Assembly: GCF_002100145.1 (NCBI RefSeq) | Contig: NZ_JXQD01000024.1 | Coordinates: 312,094-376,093, forward strand | Source of the DNA: Vibrio sp. qd031 | Lineage (GTDB): Bacteria > Pseudomonadota > Gammaproteobacteria > Enterobacterales > Vibrionaceae | Direction: 5' to 3' | Length of the DNA stretch: 64,000 nucleotides | Notes under the pieces: model-generated | Databases searched by the model: none | What the model was told of the DNA's origin: nothing | What the model saw: only the letters and a program-made list of their open reading frames with translations | Position numbers and translations under genes: made by a program | Shown: one piece after another, positions 9,641-17,596 of the stretch | Layout: the number at the start of each line of letters is the position of its first letter | How positions within the stretch are numbered: position 1 is the first letter of the stretch

Positions 9641-10303
9641 ATGCGCGCACTCTGTTTAATCCTGCTGCTTTTCTCCTACTCGGTACATAGCGACACGCTG
9701 TCTATCTCCCAATTTGCACAAGGCCACTTAGAGCATTGGTCTGTCAAAAGCTTTACCGACGAAACCAATTACACCATTGTCGAGTCTTCGCAAGACAAAG
9801 TATTGCAAGCTAGGGCCATAGCGTCTTCTTCAGGGCTAGTTATGAGCAAACGAGTTGACCTTTTCGATACCCCTTATCTTAACTGGTCCTGGAAGGCACA
9901 ATCTTCACTTGCGGGATTGGATGAGCAAAGTAAGCAAGGCGATGATTTTGTCGCGCGTATTTATATCGTTATGGATGGTGGCTGGCAGTTTTGGAGCACT
10001 CGAGCATTAAATTATGTATGGTCGAGCAATCAGCCAATGTTTAGCCATTGGGACAACGCCTATGCGGGGGAAGCTGCGAAAATGCTGGCAATTCGAGGAG
10101 TAGAAAGCACCATAAATCAATGGCACTTTGAAAAACGCCACGTTTACCAAGATCTTATAGAGTACTTTGGTGATCTGGGATCGGACAAAAAAAATCAACA
10201 GGCTTATCGCTATATCGACGCGGTAGCACTGATGACCGACAGTGACGATTCCAAACGGCAAGCTCAAGCCTTATATGGCGAGATTTGGTTTTCTAAAGAT
10301 TAG
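9641..10303 (+). CDS. Exported DUF3047-family protein
   Basis: A 220-residue protein with a cleavable signal peptide (MRALCLILLLFSYSVHSD). The mature part shows the DUF3047 pattern: LNWSWKA at about residue 87, GDDFVARIYIVMDGG near 107-121, ALNYVWSSN near 126-134, and a closing IDAVALMTDSDDSKRQA. The fold is probably an all-beta jelly roll and the protein is periplasmic. The biochemical role is unknown. It is a single gene between the sdaA terminator and a convergent chemoreceptor gene. Confidence 0.75.
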   Translation: MRALCLILLLFSYSVHSDTLSISQFAQGHLEHWSVKSFTDETNYTIVESSQDKVLQARAIASSSGLVMSKRVDLFDTPYLNWSWKAQSSLAGLDEQSKQGDDFVARIYIVMDGGWQFWSTRALNYVWSSNQPMFSHWDNAYAGEAAKMLAIRGVESTINQWHFEKRHVYQDLIEYFGDLGSDKKNQQAYRYIDAVALMTDSDDSKRQAQALYGEIWFSKD

Positions 10304-10310
10304 TGACAAC

Positions 10311-10346
10311 AAAAACGCCCCGCATTGAGAGTGTCAAAGCGAGGCG
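10311..10346 (-). terminator. Terminator of the chemoreceptor gene
   Basis: Read on the minus strand, CGCCTCGC (10336-10343 region) and GCGGGGCG (10316-10323) form a stem with one wobble, followed by TTTTTG. It lies 20 bases after the stop of the minus-strand gene; the convergent DUF3047 gene may share the hairpin but has no T run on its side. Confidence 0.7.
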
Positions 10347-10365
10347 CTGCATTATCGAGTCATGC

Positions 10366-12102
10366 TTATTGGACTTTAAACTTGCCCATAAGGTCGGTTA
10401 ACTCTGTTGACGTCCCATTGAGCCGCGCTTCAATTTGACTTGCTTGTTCAGAGTTGCTGTTAAGTTGAATAATTAACTGCTGAATTTTATGCATGTTGCG
10501 GCTGACTTCATCCGAAACATGTCGCTGCTCTTGGGCAGATGTCGCGATGATTGAGTTCAGTTGATTAATCTCATCCACCGACTCAGTAACCACATTCAAC
10601 GAGTCCATCACTTCGTGCGTACGCTCCGCGGTATGCTCACAACTTGTTCGTGTGGTTTCCATTTCCGCAACCACGGTTTCGGCGTTTTGCTTAAGCTTGG
10701 CCAACATATCGTTGATTTGTGAGGTGCTATCTTGAGTTCGCGCAGCCAATGCGCGAACTTCGTCAGCCACAACAGCAAACCCTCTCCCTTGCTCACCAGC
10801 TCGAGCCGCTTCTATGGCGGCATTCAGTGCCAGTAAGTTAGTTTGCTCGGCAATCTCGCCAATCACTTGCAATACTGCACTGATTTGTTGAGTGTCGGAG
10901 TTCATGGTACTGATGGAGATCGACATAGACGACACCTGTTCAACCAAATCCTTCACGCTGTCTACGGCCAACGTCACAGTCTGTTTTGACTCTTCGGCAA
11001 ATTGACTTGTGCGTTCAGTAATTTTAGCCGCATCTTCTGCGCTACTTGCCACTGAGCTGGCGGATGCACTCAACTCTTCAATGGCTGTGACCGCTTGTTC
11101 AGATTCTTGGGTATGCTGATCCAGTGTATCAACGTTAGAACGAGACTGAGCCGCTAAATTATCTGCAGAGCCTCCTACCGAGTTCGATAGAACCGATACT
11201 TCTTTAAACATATTTTGCAACTGCTCGATAAAGCGGTTGATCGATTGCGAAATTTGACCAATTTCATCGTTGGCGCGAACCGCTAAACGCTGGGTAAGGT
11301 CGCCATTACCTTGTGATAAGTCGGCGGTAAGTGCATTCAATTGCTTTAGTGGTCTAAACGCCACATTGAGAAACAATGCACTAACAAAGATCATCACGAT
11401 CCCAGCTGCCACCAACGCGATAGTGATCTTCTGGTTTACTTCGTCCACATTGGCTTCTATGGCGGCATTGTCAATGTAACTGATCAGGTTCCACGGCTGA
11501 TCGCCAACCTGTACAGGGATAGAAATAGTCGAAAAATCACCCGTAGGCTTATTACTATAAATGACTGTCGATCCTGCACTTAGCTCAACATAGCTGCCCG
11601 ATAACATATGAGAGTCGATCATGGTGCCGTATTTGCTCAGGTCAACTACGAAAAAGTCTACCGAATCATCATCACGCTTGGCAGACAGTAGCAAAGTTGG
11701 ACTGCCATTTTGAACGCTGACTGGATTGATGAGCAGTCCTGCAGGGTGAGCCTCTGCAAGTGCAATATACATTTCTTGCTCTTCGACACCGATATCGCCG
11801 GTATCATCCATCACGTAAGAGCCCATGACCTTAATAACGCGATCAAAGCCGGTATTATCTTTTACTTCGGTGACAGCCAAAATACTAAAATCAAGCTCAG
11901 AAGCTAAGGCAATTTTGTCCGTCAGCTCTCGCTCAATATTAGCTTGGATAAGACCCGTATTGTGGGAAATGCTGTCGGTGTCTTTTTGATAGATGGTGTC
12001 TTTGATAAAAAAGTTGGCGCTAGTGTAAGCAATAGCGACCGTCACAGTAATGATTAGCGAAATCATGACCAAGACTTTATTTTGGAACGATAAATTCTTC
12101 AT
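10366..12102 (-). CDS. Methyl-accepting chemotaxis protein
   Basis: A 578-residue transmembrane chemoreceptor. Order: TM1 at about residues 10-30; a periplasmic sensor of roughly 195 residues (30-225) that looks like a Cache-type domain (segments [14 protein letters not shown] and [10 protein letters not shown] near its end); TM2 at about 228-250; a HAMP domain starting [25 protein letters not shown]; then a long coiled coil with the invariant hairpin tip [20 protein letters not shown] followed by [18 protein letters not shown]. No CheR-binding pentapeptide is seen at the C-terminus (FKVQ). The ligand is unknown. It would signal to CheA/CheW, with adaptation by methylation as done by CheR (gene at 60.7 kb). 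Confidence 0.93.
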   Translation of the reverse strand: MKNLSFQNKVLVMISLIITVTVAIAYTSANFFIKDTIYQKDTDSISHNTGLIQANIERELTDKIALASELDFSILAVTEVKDNTGFDRVIKVMGSYVMDDTGDIGVEEQEMYIALAEAHPAGLLINPVSVQNGSPTLLLSAKRDDDSVDFFVVDLSKYGTMIDSHMLSGSYVELSAGSTVIYSNKPTGDFSTISIPVQVGDQPWNLISYIDNAAIEANVDEVNQKITIALVAAGIVMIFVSALFLNVAFRPLKQLNALTADLSQGNGDLTQRLAVRANDEIGQISQSINRFIEQLQNMFKEVSVLSNSVGGSADNLAAQSRSNVDTLDQHTQESEQAVTAIEELSASASSVASSAEDAAKITERTSQFAEESKQTVTLAVDSVKDLVEQVSSMSISISTMNSDTQQISAVLQVIGEIAEQTNLLALNAAIEAARAGEQGRGFAVVADEVRALAARTQDSTSQINDMLAKLKQNAETVVAEMETTRTSCEHTAERTHEVMDSLNVVTESVDEINQLNSIIATSAQEQRHVSDEVSRNMHKIQQLIIQLNSNSEQASQIEARLNGTSTELTDLMGKFKVQ

Positions 12103-12267
12103 AAGTTATTCAATCCGTTGAAAAAATGCAAATGCACAAATGTAGCTCTAATAACGACAACTGTATTTGAAAATTGCCTAAATACAGGTTAGCTACTATA
12201 ACGGCAAAAAGTCTTAATACTTTAGCTTTATTTCTATAATTTACTTCAATTTAATCAATAGCTTATA

Positions 12268-12290
12268 ATTCGCACCACTTCTGTGCGAAT
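12268..12290. repeat. Inverted repeat in the 317-bp gap upstream of the chemoreceptor
   Basis: ATTCGCAC and GTGCGAAT form a perfect 8-bp stem with a 7-base loop. The rest of the gap 12103-12419 is A/T-rich near the chemoreceptor start and shows no ORF or RNA gene I can support. The hairpin lies about 130 bases downstream of the stop of the minus-strand GNAT gene and could help end its transcript, or mark an operator for the chemoreceptor. Confidence 0.4.
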
Positions 12291-12419
12291 GCGGTCTATT
12301 CGCCGCACTTAGATGGTGCGATTGTATTGAATTTAATCGACTAAGCTGGATTGCTAATAGGATGCGCGAATACCAAACCGCCCTTTATGCCCATATTTTA
12401 GGATGAATGACAATGCCAG

Positions 12420-12917
12420 TTAGTCGGTTGCACAGAGTTTATATCGCAGTAGCTCTACACCGTTGTCTGCATCGATAAGCGTGGTATCAAGCACCGCTCC
12501 AGCGCGCAGCATGACTGCTTCGGAAGGTTTATTGGTCGTTTCACAGATGATAAACGCTTGCCCTTCAAGGGCTTTATTTTTAACGTGCTTCAGCAAAGCC
12601 GTTGCAACACCGCGTTCTCGTGATTTTGGGTGAGTTTCGTAGCCAATATGGCCAATCACATTGTCGATAAAGTCATTCGATTGATGACGCAGTCTCAATG
12701 TGCCCACAATGTCTCCGTCTTCAACACAAAAGTAGGTCGTGCACTGAACCCAGCCCTCAGGCAGCGATTCACCGCGCGCGTGCTTAGTCAGTTCAGACAA
12801 AAACGCCTTTGGGTCATCAACGGCCATGTCGTAGTATTCTAAGCCAACGGCATGACAGTCTCTAACGTACCTAACATACGCATCCTCAAGCGATTGATGA
12901 GCTTTTGTAATTTCCAT
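12420..12917 (-). CDS. GNAT-family N-acetyltransferase
   Basis: A 165-residue protein of GNAT size. The core strand-helix elements are seen as DIVGTLRLRHQ (strand 4 region, about 69-79), HIGYETHPKSRERGVATALLKHV (about 90-112; the R/Q-x-x-G-x-A acetyl-CoA loop appears as RERGVA) and a final NKPSEAVMLRAGAVL. The N-terminal motif YYDMAVDDPKAFLSEL is shared by uncharacterised family members. The acceptor substrate cannot be told. It is a single gene; an inverted repeat lies just ahead of the start codon. Confidence 0.8.
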   Translation of the reverse strand: MEITKAHQSLEDAYVRYVRDCHAVGLEYYDMAVDDPKAFLSELTKHARGESLPEGWVQCTTYFCVEDGDIVGTLRLRHQSNDFIDNVIGHIGYETHPKSRERGVATALLKHVKNKALEGQAFIICETTNKPSEAVMLRAGAVLDTTLIDADNGVELLRYKLCATD

Positions 12918-12925
12918 TTATCCTA

Positions 12926-12954
12926 AGTAAACTTTTAAAAACCATAGGTTTACT
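12926..12954. repeat. Inverted repeat ahead of the GNAT gene
   Basis: AGTAAAC (12926-12932) and GTTTACT (12948-12954) are perfect inverted copies 15 bases apart, ending 9 bases before the GNAT start codon at 12917. The position suits an operator or a leader hairpin; no regulator is identifiable. Confidence 0.35.
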
Positions 12955-13031
12955 ATGTCTATCACAAGCTCAACTGCTATGCACGTAAATCATCGGGTTT
13001 AAGTGCTATTGCCTTTTCTAAAATGCTGAGA

Positions 13032-14585
13032 CTAGTCTGAAGTGATTGGAACAACTCCCGAATACCGCACCCCTGATAGTTGCGCCATATCTCGGTTCCA
13101 AGTAGCAAGATCATTAGGGTTAAATTGATCGAGGCTATCGTGACCACAAGCTCTTGCCATAACACTCATCAACTCTGTTGACGCCTCGAAGAAGTTTTTC
13201 AGTTGCATAGAGGCTTTGCCGACATTAAGCCGTGCCCGTAAGTCTGATTTTTGAGTGGCGATACCTGCCGGACAGTTGTTGGTGTTGCACATTCTTGCCG
13301 CCACACAGCCTATAGACTGCATCGCACTGTTCGATATGGCTACCCCATCGGCACCTAAAGCCATAGCCTTCACAAAATCCATTGGCACACGCAAACCGCC
13401 GGTAATGATTAAGGTCACTCTACCGCTCGCCCCTACTTTATCAAGGTAAGCACGTGCTCTAGCAAGAGCGGGTATGGTCGGTACGCTAATATGATCTCTA
13501 AACATTTCAGGTGCAGCTCCGGTACCACCGCCACGACCATCCAATATGATGTAGTCCGCGCTAGCATCAAGAGCAAACTGAATGTCTGCTTCAATATGAT
13601 TGGCACTGAGTTTAAAGCCAATAGGGATACCGCCTGTGACTTCACGAACCCGATCAGCAAATTGTTTGAACTCTTCAGCCGTATTTAAATCTTTAAAAGT
13701 GGGGGGAGAGATCGCCGCCGTCCCTTCTTCTAAGCCGCGAACTTGCGCAATTTTACCTATATTTTTCACACCGGGTAGATGTCCTCCGGTACCGGTTTTG
13801 GCCCCCTGCCCTCCCTTGAAATGAAACGCTTGTACATGCTTTAGTTTGGATTCATCGTAACCAAAGCCCGCGCTGGCCAGTTCGTAAAAATAGTGAGAAT
13901 TAGCAGCTTGCTCCTCTGGAAGCATTCCCCCTTCACCTGAGCATATCCCTGTCCCGGCCAATTCTGCACCTGTGGCTAACGCAACTTTGGCTTCTTCAGA
14001 CAGAGCGCCAAAGCTCATATCCGAGACAAACAAAGGAATCGAAAGTGTCAGTGGTTTCTTCGCTTTCGGGCCAATGACCAGTTGAGTCGAAACAGGTACC
14101 TCCTCGAGTCTTGGTTTCACGGCCATTTGCGCTACCATCACTTGTATATCGTCCCAATGTGGCAGTAAATGTCTTGGCACGCCCATTGAGGTCATCGGTC
14201 CATGATGGCCAACTTTAGATAATCCTTCTCTCGCAAGTTGGTGGATAAACGCTACGGTAGGCTCTTCTTGGGTTGGCGCAGCGGTAGGCATAGAATCAGC
14301 ACTTTGAATTTGTACCCCAGGTCCTTCTTTACCAACGTCTTCGGCTGAAAACTGTTTATGCACACCATCGCAAAACGGCTGATTCTGCGAGTGTTTACAG
14401 CGGCATAAATAAGCGTCTCCTGTGGAGTCGGCGGTAAAGGGTTTGGGTTTAAACCCCGTTCCGGCATGGGACCCATCGCAGTAGGGTTGATTCTTAGATT
14501 GGCCGCAGGTACAAAAGTAATAATCTTGGCCTTCGGTAAGTTCGACTTTGATCGGTTTATTGTCTGCAATAATGGGGTTATTCAT
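13032..14585 (-). CDS. Two CDGSH iron-sulfur domains fused to a glutamate-synthase-type FMN domain
   Basis: A 517-residue fusion. Residues 25-40 carry a full CDGSH motif (C25, C27, C36, H40) and residues 61-76 a second one (C61, C63, C72, H76, with Val replacing Ser/Ala before the His); each should bind a 2Fe-2S cluster. After a linker (about 80-130) comes a complete GltS-like FMN (TIM-barrel) domain with SDMSFGALSEEAK, GEGGMLPEEQ, KGGQGAKTGTGGHLPG and the 3Fe-4S loop CVAARMCNTNNCPAGIAT. The glutaminase domain and GXGXG domain of true glutamate synthase are absent, so ammonia-dependent or unrelated redox chemistry is possible. Single gene; a GGAA site precedes the ATG. The domain calls are firm, the reaction is unknown. 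Confidence 0.88.
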   Translation of the reverse strand: MNNPIIADNKPIKVELTEGQDYYFCTCGQSKNQPYCDGSHAGTGFKPKPFTADSTGDAYLCRCKHSQNQPFCDGVHKQFSAEDVGKEGPGVQIQSADSMPTAAPTQEEPTVAFIHQLAREGLSKVGHHGPMTSMGVPRHLLPHWDDIQVMVAQMAVKPRLEEVPVSTQLVIGPKAKKPLTLSIPLFVSDMSFGALSEEAKVALATGAELAGTGICSGEGGMLPEEQAANSHYFYELASAGFGYDESKLKHVQAFHFKGGQGAKTGTGGHLPGVKNIGKIAQVRGLEEGTAAISPPTFKDLNTAEEFKQFADRVREVTGGIPIGFKLSANHIEADIQFALDASADYIILDGRGGGTGAAPEMFRDHISVPTIPALARARAYLDKVGASGRVTLIITGGLRVPMDFVKAMALGADGVAISNSAMQSIGCVAARMCNTNNCPAGIATQKSDLRARLNVGKASMQLKNFFEASTELMSVMARACGHDSLDQFNPNDLATWNRDMAQLSGVRYSGVVPITSD

Positions 14586-14886
14586 ACCGCGCTTCCTTAT
14601 CGAGTGAGTTCGAATAGTGGTAACTCACCCTGAGTATTCAGCCGCGATCGTTCATCAATACATGGACAGCTTAGGCATGAGTTTCATCTATGAGTAAAGC
14701 TGTGAAAGGCGCCAATTGCAATATTGGCCTCACCCGAACAGCGAACGTAGAAAGCGGCCTTCTAAATATATCCAAACGTAACAAACTGAAAGCAGCTTCA
14801 TATCCCCATAATCAAGGTGCCCCTGCGTAACTGAGCTCGTCGACAACAGAGTGATATTTGAGCACTGATTTCGAAATTTACCCATA

Positions 14887-14911
14887 GCTATCATGAGGTT
14901 AGGATGATAGC
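14887..14911 (+). promoter_or_regulatory. Hairpin in the leader of the outer-membrane protein gene
   Basis: GCTATCAT (14887-14894) and ATGATAGC (14904-14911) form a perfect 8-bp stem with loop GAGGTTAGG. The loop and right arm contain the AGGA that could serve as ribosome site for the 12-codon ORF starting at 14912. The rest of the 364-bp gap 14586-14949 shows no gene. Confidence 0.45.
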
Positions 14912-14950
14912 ATGCGCGCTTTCAACTGGCTATTCATCAGAGTTTTTTAA
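14912..14950 (+). CDS. Possible 12-residue leader peptide coupled to the outer-membrane protein gene
   Basis: ATG at 14912 opens a 12-codon frame (MRAFNWLFIRVF) whose TAA at 14948-14950 overlaps the ATG of the following gene (TAATG). An AGGA lies about 7 bases upstream, at the edge of a perfect hairpin. The downstream gene has only a weak ribosome site of its own, so translational coupling is plausible. Short ORFs like this also occur by chance. Confidence 0.3.
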   Translation: MRAFNWLFIRVF

Positions 14951-15576
14951 TGCAATTTCGCAAGACGCTTTATGTCACGACTTTATTCGTTCTCCCTTCC
15001 ATCGCGCACAGTGCAACGTCACTGGGCTTTGGATTTGATGCCAACTACTGGATGCCTTCCAGCTCATTCAACGACAGCAGCGCAAGTAACAATAGTGCGT
15101 ACTTCGCCTCTCTCTATTTTGAACATCCAGTCCCAGTGTTACCAAACCTCAAGGTAACCACCTCTCATGTCGACAGCGTTTCATTTATTGAAGATCAGCT
15201 GGATTTAACCTTTTACTACAACTTGTATAACTCTAATCTCATCAAGGCATCATGGGGCCTCGGGGCAACTGTGTGGGATATTGACGAGCGCTATTACGAG
15301 TTTACCGACTATGGCGCGCATGCCTATGGGCGACTCGAAGGCTACTTACCCGTTACAGGGTTAAGTACGTATGGGGAAGTGTCCTACGCTATGGGTGAAA
15401 AATTTGATTCCACACGATGGGACATCGGTCTTGGGTATACTTTGCCTATCCCCGTCGTAGATTTAGGGATCCAATTGGGTTATCGAAGCCAGTCAACTGA
15501 CGCAGAGTATGTCCGCCCTTTGCAGCGTGATTTTCAGTCAAATGGCATTTACCTTGGGCTCGGATTCGCTATCTAA
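14950..15576 (+). CDS. TIGR04219-type outer-membrane beta-barrel protein
   Basis: A 208-residue protein with a signal peptide (MQFRKTLYVTTLFVLPSIAHSA). The mature part alternates hydrophobic and polar residues in about eight amphipathic strands, with turns such as YWMPSSSFNDSS and EYVRPLQRDF, and ends in an aromatic/aliphatic strand IYLGLGFAI as barrels do. The GFGFDANYW opening is typical of the small barrel family TIGR04219. Expected to sit in the outer membrane; function unknown. It may be translated by coupling to the short ORF that overlaps its ATG. Confidence 0.75.
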   Translation: MQFRKTLYVTTLFVLPSIAHSATSLGFGFDANYWMPSSSFNDSSASNNSAYFASLYFEHPVPVLPNLKVTTSHVDSVSFIEDQLDLTFYYNLYNSNLIKASWGLGATVWDIDERYYEFTDYGAHAYGRLEGYLPVTGLSTYGEVSYAMGEKFDSTRWDIGLGYTLPIPVVDLGIQLGYRSQSTDAEYVRPLQRDFQSNGIYLGLGFAI

Positions 15577-15686
15577 CGCACCCTATTCCCTCCTTTTTTG
15601 GTTTTAGCACCTTATAACTTCGCTGTACTAGGATGATTCTTGGTCAATGCGATGGTTAATTAATATTTACTGTTAAGGACTTATAC

Positions 15687-16508
15687 ATGAAAAACCGAAC
15701 GCTGCTCCTTGTTTCGGCCTTTGCACTTACCGGTTGTTTAGACGACGACCCTGTCTCTGATTCTGAAGTCATGGACTTGGTCTATTGTACTAACCAAGCC
15801 GATTCGTCGTGCAACAATGACTACGCACTTGGTTCGTGGCGAACTCTTTCCGATGAAAAATGTTCAGGTACTTACTGTTTCAGCGACGAGTCTGATGCAC
15901 CCCACAGTTTAGCGCTAACAAGATGGCGTGAAGGCGAACTCATACCCGTTTATTATCTGGGAAAAGACGACCACAGATTTACCCAAGCAATGGAAAGAGC
16001 TGAGGCTATAGCTGGCTATCGACTTTTTGACTTTCAAGGCGTGATTAATCTAGACATATCCGATCCTGAGAACATCGATTATAGCGGACTTAATACCGAT
16101 TGGGGCTTTATCTGGAGTCAAGGTACTGCCATAGGGAACATGGTCGGCAGTTGCAGTGGCGGCACGGTATCGACTCGCCCATTTCACTACAATACCACCA
16201 GCTATCTTGTCCATATCGACTACGCGATTGAAAATATGGCCAAAAAATATAACACCGATCATCAGTTCAACTGGTTAAACATAGACAGTGTTAGCGGAGC
16301 AAACGGCGGCCAGATCACCTGCAATAAAACGGCAAGTTACGATGTAGCCCTTCATGAACTTGGCCATGCGTTAGGGATGCTCAACCATTTTTCTGGATTT
16401 GGCGATGGTAGTGCCTGGGGGCAAAATGCTGAGCGCGTGTTGCGCACAATGTACAACCGCAATAACCCACCAGGGCAGCCATTCGACGCCCTCTACGTGC
16501 CCAAATAA
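15687..16508 (+). CDS. Metzincin-like lipoprotein metallopeptidase
   Basis: A 273-residue lipoprotein (MKNRTLLLVSAFALTGC; Cys17 in lipobox). Residues 223-234 read HELGHALGMLNH, an HExxHxxGxx core. In classical metzincins the third zinc ligand (His or Asp) sits ten residues after the first His; here that residue is Asn233, followed by His234. A Met255 in RTMYN, 21 residues on, may be the Met-turn. Several Cys pairs in the N-terminal region (residues 34-64) suggest disulfides. A peptidase anchored to the outer membrane is likely if the shifted ligand still binds zinc. No neighbour helps with its substrate; it is followed by a strong hairpin. Confidence 0.72.
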   Translation: MKNRTLLLVSAFALTGCLDDDPVSDSEVMDLVYCTNQADSSCNNDYALGSWRTLSDEKCSGTYCFSDESDAPHSLALTRWREGELIPVYYLGKDDHRFTQAMERAEAIAGYRLFDFQGVINLDISDPENIDYSGLNTDWGFIWSQGTAIGNMVGSCSGGTVSTRPFHYNTTSYLVHIDYAIENMAKKYNTDHQFNWLNIDSVSGANGGQITCNKTASYDVALHELGHALGMLNHFSGFGDGSAWGQNAERVLRTMYNRNNPPGQPFDALYVPK

Positions 16509-16531
16509 CCAGTTATATTGGCGATAAGCAG

Positions 16532-16569
16532 TGCATCTCCTTTTGTGCGATTGTATGGTAGGAGATGCA
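16532..16569. terminator. Shared hairpin between convergent genes
   Basis: TGCATCTCCT (16532-16541) and AGGAGATGCA (16560-16569) are a perfect 10-bp inverted repeat with an 18-base loop, placed between the stops of the metallopeptidase and the deacetylase-like gene. No T run is present on either strand. Confidence 0.5.
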
Positions 16570-16577
16570 TCAATACG

Positions 16578-17504
16578 TCACGGCGATGTAAATACCTCAA
16601 ACGCTCCTTTAAACAACTGCATGTGCAAATCAACTAGCTGACTGTGATCGGTGCGATACCCTCCCCCAACAACCGCTGCGATGGGTATTTGGTGACGCTT
16701 TGCAAAGGTAAACATACTGACATCTCTTGCGAGCAGTCCGTCTAGAGACACATTCAAATAGCCCAATTCGTCATCTTGATGAATATCCACGCCCGCGTCA
16801 TAGATGATCACGTCAGGTTGATACGCTCGAATGGCCATTTCGACGACTTGGTTAAATTGTTCCAAGTACTCACCATCTTCTACACCTATGTTGAGACCGA
16901 TGTCGATATCAGATTGAGGCTTGCGTGAGGGGAAGTTTTTCTCGCAATGCATAGACAGCGTAATGATGTCATCACGGTTGGCGCATAGACTGGCGCTGCC
17001 ATCACCATGATGCACATCACTGTCGACAATAAGCACGCGATCGACCGCGTCTGACTCAAGCGCCACCACCGCTGCAATAACCAAGTCGTTCACCAAGCAA
17101 AATCCACTGCCAAAATTGTAATGAGCGTGGTGATAGCCCCCACTTAAATGAATGGCGCACCCTGTTTCTATAGCCCGTAATACCGTTTCAGCCGTGCCAC
17201 CAGCAGAGCGAAGAGTGCGACGAATAAGTTGCACACTCCACGGAAACCCTATTCGGCGCATTTTGGCTGCCGGAAGGTCACCCTGTATTAGTGCATGAAT
17301 ATAGTCTGGGCAGTGGACTTGGGTTAATCGCTCGACTGGTAGAGGTTTGGGTTCAACAAACTGAAAATGAGTCGCCCACTCGTCATCGAACTGACACTTA
17401 TGAAGCAATTGTTGATGCAACAAACGATATTTGTGTATCGGATATCGATGCCCATCAGGTAAAGGCAGTTCAGAATAACTGGGATGGTAAATCAGTGGGA
17501 TCAT
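16578..17504 (-). CDS. Histone-deacetylase-family amidohydrolase
   Basis: A 308-residue protein of the arginase/deacetylase fold. The catalytic His pair appears in LSGGYHHAHYNFGSGFCLVNDL (about residues 120-140, split here as GGYHHAHYNFGSGFC), the zinc ligands in VLIVDSDVHHGDGS (Asp and His, about 163-176) and the later Asp in IIYDAGVDIHQDDELG (about 235-250). These proteins deacetylate small molecules or proteins such as acetyl-lysine or acetylated polyamines in bacteria; the target here is unknown. It is divergent from the MATE gene, with 92 bp between start codons. Confidence 0.85.
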   Translation of the reverse strand: MIPLIYHPSYSELPLPDGHRYPIHKYRLLHQQLLHKCQFDDEWATHFQFVEPKPLPVERLTQVHCPDYIHALIQGDLPAAKMRRIGFPWSVQLIRRTLRSAGGTAETVLRAIETGCAIHLSGGYHHAHYNFGSGFCLVNDLVIAAVVALESDAVDRVLIVDSDVHHGDGSASLCANRDDIITLSMHCEKNFPSRKPQSDIDIGLNIGVEDGEYLEQFNQVVEMAIRAYQPDVIIYDAGVDIHQDDELGYLNVSLDGLLARDVSMFTFAKRHQIPIAAVVGGGYRTDHSQLVDLHMQLFKGAFEVFTSP

Positions 17505-17596
17505 CGCTCACCGTTAAAATTAAATCGATTAAAAGCTTGTTTTATTGGCTATTTTCGATCTTACTATAAATAAGAATCACTCTCTATGCGATCCCT

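Noticed and set aside
12977..13165. 62-codon minus-strand frame at the end of the CDGSH fusion gene
   Set aside because: Lies mostly inside the fusion gene in another frame; hydrophobic start is by chance.
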